Assembly (NCBI GenBank): GCA_003116855.1
Contig: BEWT01000002.1
Span: 16,352 to 80,351 of the forward strand
Source: Desulfurococcaceae archaeon AG1
Lineage (GTDB): Archaea > Thermoproteota > Thermoprotei_A > Sulfolobales > AG1
Reading direction: 5' to 3'
Length of the DNA stretch: 64,000 nucleotides
Made by a program: the position numbers and the translations under genes
The notes under the pieces: generated by a model
Database searches by the model: none
The model's input: the letters and a program-made list of their open reading frames with translations, nothing else
What the model was told of the DNA's origin: nothing
Shown: positions 61,748 through 64,000 of the stretch, in pieces
Layout of the letters: every line of letters starts with the position of its first letter
Position numbering within the stretch: the stretch's first letter is position 1

Positions 61748-62770
61748 TTGGACTGTGCTCCAACATATGTTATAGCGTCTACAAGAACCTCAACAATACC
61801 TGGAATCTCTATTGCTGGAGCGAGCCCAGAGCTAACTCTATATACGCCCGCACTAGATGTCGAATACCTGGTTAGGGGTAAGCCCCTCTCGCTAGATGTG
61901 ATCCCTGTAACCCCTGATGGGATACCTACACCAGCGCTTCTTTCCAGGGCTTGTCTTAACCTTATTGGATCCAAGCCCTTGATCGTTGATGCAGGCTCAT
62001 ATATAGATCCCCAGATATCCCATGTGGATCTCCCAAGCAGATGTGTGGGGGGAGCGATAGACTCTGAACAAGCACTCCCGCTGGGTACTTCGATAAGGCT
62101 TTTCAACGAGGGAAAGGTTCTTGGAAGAAACCTAGGGAGATCTTTTAAATGCGTCCTGATCGGTGAGAGCATGCCTGGAGGAACAACAACGGCTATGTCG
62201 ATTCTAACAGCCCTTGGGTATAGGGCTATGGTTAGCAGTGCCTCTAAGGAGAACCCATTGGATCTTAAGAGAAGGGTTGTGGGAAAAGCTATGAAGAGAC
62301 TCTCTAACGTATCAGGAGTATTCGAGATCAACGACATGGTTGGCGACCCTCTGCATATATCGATAGCAGGGATAGCTTTGGGGGTGCTTGAGAGGGGCTC
62401 GAAGGTTATTCTGGCTGGGGGAACACAGATGGCGGCTGTAATAGCCCTTGCTAAAAAGATCGCAAAAGATCTCAATGGAGTGTTTATCGCAACAACCAGA
62501 TGGGTGATAGGGGATAGAACAGCAGATCTCCCTGGAATGGTTGGGGAGATAGCACCTGAGGTTGGATTAGCCTATGTGGAGCTCGATTTCTCAGGATCTA
62601 TGTATGAGGGGTTGAGGAAATATGAGGAGGGCTATGTTAAAGAAGGCGTCGGTGCTGGGGGTACGTGTCTCTTAGCACTGCTAAGAGGCTTGAGCGTTGA
62701 TGATGTTATCTCCTCTATATATAGGGAATATGGGGTTGTGATCAATGCTCTTAAGGCCAAGAATGGTTGA
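61748..62770 (+). CDS. cobT: Nicotinate-nucleotide phosphoribosyltransferase, archaeal CobT-like
   Basis: The 340-residue protein activates the lower base of cobamides by transferring phosphoribose from nicotinate mononucleotide. STIPGISIAGASPELT, GESMPGGTTTAM and VILAGGTQMAAV match the archaeal CobT family. The only standard start is TTG 61748, but the frame stays open and looks coding further upstream (GFRIVSGDLDAIDPL). ATG 61687 would reach that segment if TTTT (61708-61711) were TTT. Overlaps cbiZ; first gene of a B12 salvage cluster. Confidence 0.85.
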   Translation: MDCAPTYVIASTRTSTIPGISIAGASPELTLYTPALDVEYLVRGKPLSLDVIPVTPDGIPTPALLSRACLNLIGSKPLIVDAGSYIDPQISHVDLPSRCVGGAIDSEQALPLGTSIRLFNEGKVLGRNLGRSFKCVLIGESMPGGTTTAMSILTALGYRAMVSSASKENPLDLKRRVVGKAMKRLSNVSGVFEINDMVGDPLHISIAGIALGVLERGSKVILAGGTQMAAVIALAKKIAKDLNGVFIATTRWVIGDRTADLPGMVGEIAPEVGLAYVELDFSGSMYEGLRKYEEGYVKEGVGAGGTCLLALLRGLSVDDVISSIYREYGVVINALKAKNG

Positions 62771-63563
62771 TAGAGATACCCTTGTAGTAGATCTCACAGA
62801 ACCCCTGAGATCCTTGGGAACAACTGTCTATGGAGGGGGGTTTGGATCCATAGAATCTGTTATATTCAAGCATATCGACGAGTGTATAAGAGATCCTGTG
62901 AGCTATGCCCAGAGTGTTGCAGAAAGCCTTGGGAAACCTGCATCAGCCGTCTTCCTAACAGCGGCAAATGTTGGTGAGTATATATATGCTGCTAGGTCGA
63001 GCAAAAACCTAGTGGTTGAGGCAATAGCAACTATAGGTTTAACCCACCCAGCATGCATAGGCAGCGAGGTAGAGGGGAGAGAGCTAGGGGGTGTTGGGAC
63101 GATAAATATCTTTTTAGCCGTTAATTCCGGGCTTAGCGATGTAGGGCTCATAGATCTATTTAGATCTGTTTCAGAGGCTAAAGCGGGCTTGATAGCCCTT
63201 TTAGGACTATCATGCAAAGGATCTGTTGCCGTTGGTACAGTGTCAGACGCCACTGTCGTTGCATCTAGAAAGGGGCTGGAGAGCTACGCCGGGCTTGGAA
63301 CAGAGGTGGGTTATCTAGCAGCCATGGTTATCCTAGAGATCCTTAGGAGCCATATGGGGAGGAGGGGTCCGCGTGATTATATGAGGTATATGGGTTATAG
63401 TGAGGATGCGGTGGAACGGGATCAGGTTCTAGATGTTATTGGGAAGAGGGTATTACTCCTGCTAAACCAGATCTCTAGGGCAAGACTAATACCATGGATC
63501 GGTGAGGATGCGCTGAGAAAAATATACATGAGGATCGAGGAGGCTCTGAAAACTAGGGAGTAG
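62763..63563 (+). CDS. cbiZ: Adenosylcobinamide amidohydrolase
   Basis: About 266 residues from ATG 62763, which overlaps the cobT stop by 8 bp; ATG 62745 in the same frame adds six. CbiZ cleaves the side chain of scavenged cobinamides to adenosylcobyric acid so that they can be rebuilt. Conserved: STYGGGFG-like VYGGGFGS near the start, LTAANVGEYIY, IGLTHPACIG and the C-terminal ATGTVSDATVV-like segment (VAVGTVSDA). Its presence points to salvage rather than de novo synthesis. Confidence 0.88.
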   Translation: MVDRDTLVVDLTEPLRSLGTTVYGGGFGSIESVIFKHIDECIRDPVSYAQSVAESLGKPASAVFLTAANVGEYIYAARSSKNLVVEAIATIGLTHPACIGSEVEGRELGGVGTINIFLAVNSGLSDVGLIDLFRSVSEAKAGLIALLGLSCKGSVAVGTVSDATVVASRKGLESYAGLGTEVGYLAAMVILEILRSHMGRRGPRDYMRYMGYSEDAVERDQVLDVIGKRVLLLLNQISRARLIPWIGEDALRKIYMRIEEALKTRE

Positions 63564-63565
63564 TA

Positions 63566-64000
63566 ATGGTAGGAGGGTTTAGGATCATAATAATGGCTGG
63601 TGGTGTGGGGAGCAGGTTTGGCGGACCGCACAAACTCGTGGCCGAGGTGTGTGGTGAGAGGCTTATTGAGAGAGTGGTTAGGATAGCTTCAAGCATAGGA
63701 GAACCTATAGTTGTTGTGAGCCCCCATACGAAGAAATATCTAGAGGGGATCTGTGCTAGGCATAGGTGTATAGAGACAAGGGGTGCTGGGTATCCTGAGG
63801 ATCTCTACGAAGCCCTCTCAAAGGTGGGAAGACCTGTCCTCATATTACCTGGGGATATGCCCTTCATATCAGCTGATATTCTGGTGGATTTTGTTAGAAG
63901 GGCTCTCAAGGCTACGGAGCCTATAGCTACTATGAGGGTTTGTAGAAATAATGTTTGTGAGGCTATAGGCGTATCTTTTGCAAAGGCTACTGGGTGGGGG
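63566..64000 (+). CDS. CobY/MobA-like guanylyltransferase, cut by window edge
   Basis: ATG 63566 starts 2 nt after the cbiZ stop, and 145 codons are visible with no stop. IIIMAGGVGSRFGGPHKL is the nucleotidyltransferase P-loop-like GGxGxRxG...K motif, and LPGDMPFI holds the Asp that binds Mg. Given its place after cobT and cbiZ, adenosylcobinamide-phosphate guanylyltransferase (CobY) is the best guess; molybdopterin guanylyltransferase (MobA) is similar in this region. Confidence 0.75.
   Translation, partial: MVGGFRIIIMAGGVGSRFGGPHKLVAEVCGERLIERVVRIASSIGEPIVVVSPHTKKYLEGICARHRCIETRGAGYPEDLYEALSKVGRPVLILPGDMPFISADILVDFVRRALKATEPIATMRVCRNNVCEAIGVSFAKATGWG

Overview
The window comes from a thermophilic archaeon of the phylum Thermoproteota (Crenarchaeota). 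The evidence is an archaeal replication and transcription set (RfcL/RfcS clamp loader, PriL primase subunit, Rpo7 with Spt4, an Elf1-like zinc ribbon), ether-lipid enzymes (geranylgeranylglyceryl phosphate synthase, geranylgeranyl reductase, a CDP-alcohol phosphatidyltransferase), an intron-containing tRNA-Pro with a clear bulge-helix-bulge, a C/D box sRNA, and many genes with TATA boxes about 26 nt before near-leaderless starts. GTG and TTG starts are frequent. I cannot name the species. Desulfurococcales, Ignisphaera or Sulfolobales-like lineages would all fit.

Layout. 1-9.9 kb: a cut hypothetical gene, NAD synthetase, glutamate dehydrogenase, an MFS transporter, an orphan 2-oxoacid:ferredoxin oxidoreductase alpha subunit behind a duplicated 40-bp promoter repeat, a kinase-fold protein paired with a winged-helix regulator, tRNA-Pro(GGG) and a phytoene-desaturase-like FAD enzyme. 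10-19.5 kb: fused CoA-transferase, sugar nucleotidyltransferase, predicted butyrate kinase, MFS, then a block of uridine phosphorylase, a degenerate amidohydrolase and CDP-alcohol phosphatidyltransferase, facing an unusual primase large subunit. 15.5 and 19.7 kb hold two related solo 3' ends that resemble IS200/IS605 (TnpB) elements. 20-30 kb: protein repair methyltransferase, an FAH-family plus acetoacetate-decarboxylase-family operon, an HDAC-family enzyme, glycine cleavage T and H, and a ModE-like regulator divergent from a tungstate/molybdate ABC transporter. 30-45 kb: lipid and transcription genes, glycogen synthase, glyA, a frameshifted CinA-like gene, MetG, a THUMP protein without a normal start, and the clamp loader genes. 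45-64 kb: a ribbon-helix-helix protein behind a perfect palindrome, a GltD-like flavoprotein, S9 peptidase, CarB, TenA, a lone molybdo-aldehyde-oxidoreductase large subunit, KDG kinase, GAPDH and PGK, a C/D box sRNA, and a cobamide salvage cluster (CobT, CbiZ, CobY/MobA-like) running off the right edge.

Metabolically the genes fit a heterotroph using amino acids and sugars: GDH and ferredoxin-dependent 2-oxoacid oxidation, a branched Entner-Doudoroff route (KDG kinase, GAPDH, PGK, possibly a Mo-aldehyde oxidoreductase fed by the Mo/W transporter), glycine/serine one-carbon metabolism (GcvT, GcvH, GlyA), and B12 scavenging. I see no prophage, CRISPR array or large genomic island. The most noteworthy signals are intergenic (two homologous structured elements, two TnpB-like 3' ends, a C/D sRNA, several perfect palindromes) and three conserved genes that each appear broken by one small indel in a simple-sequence run.
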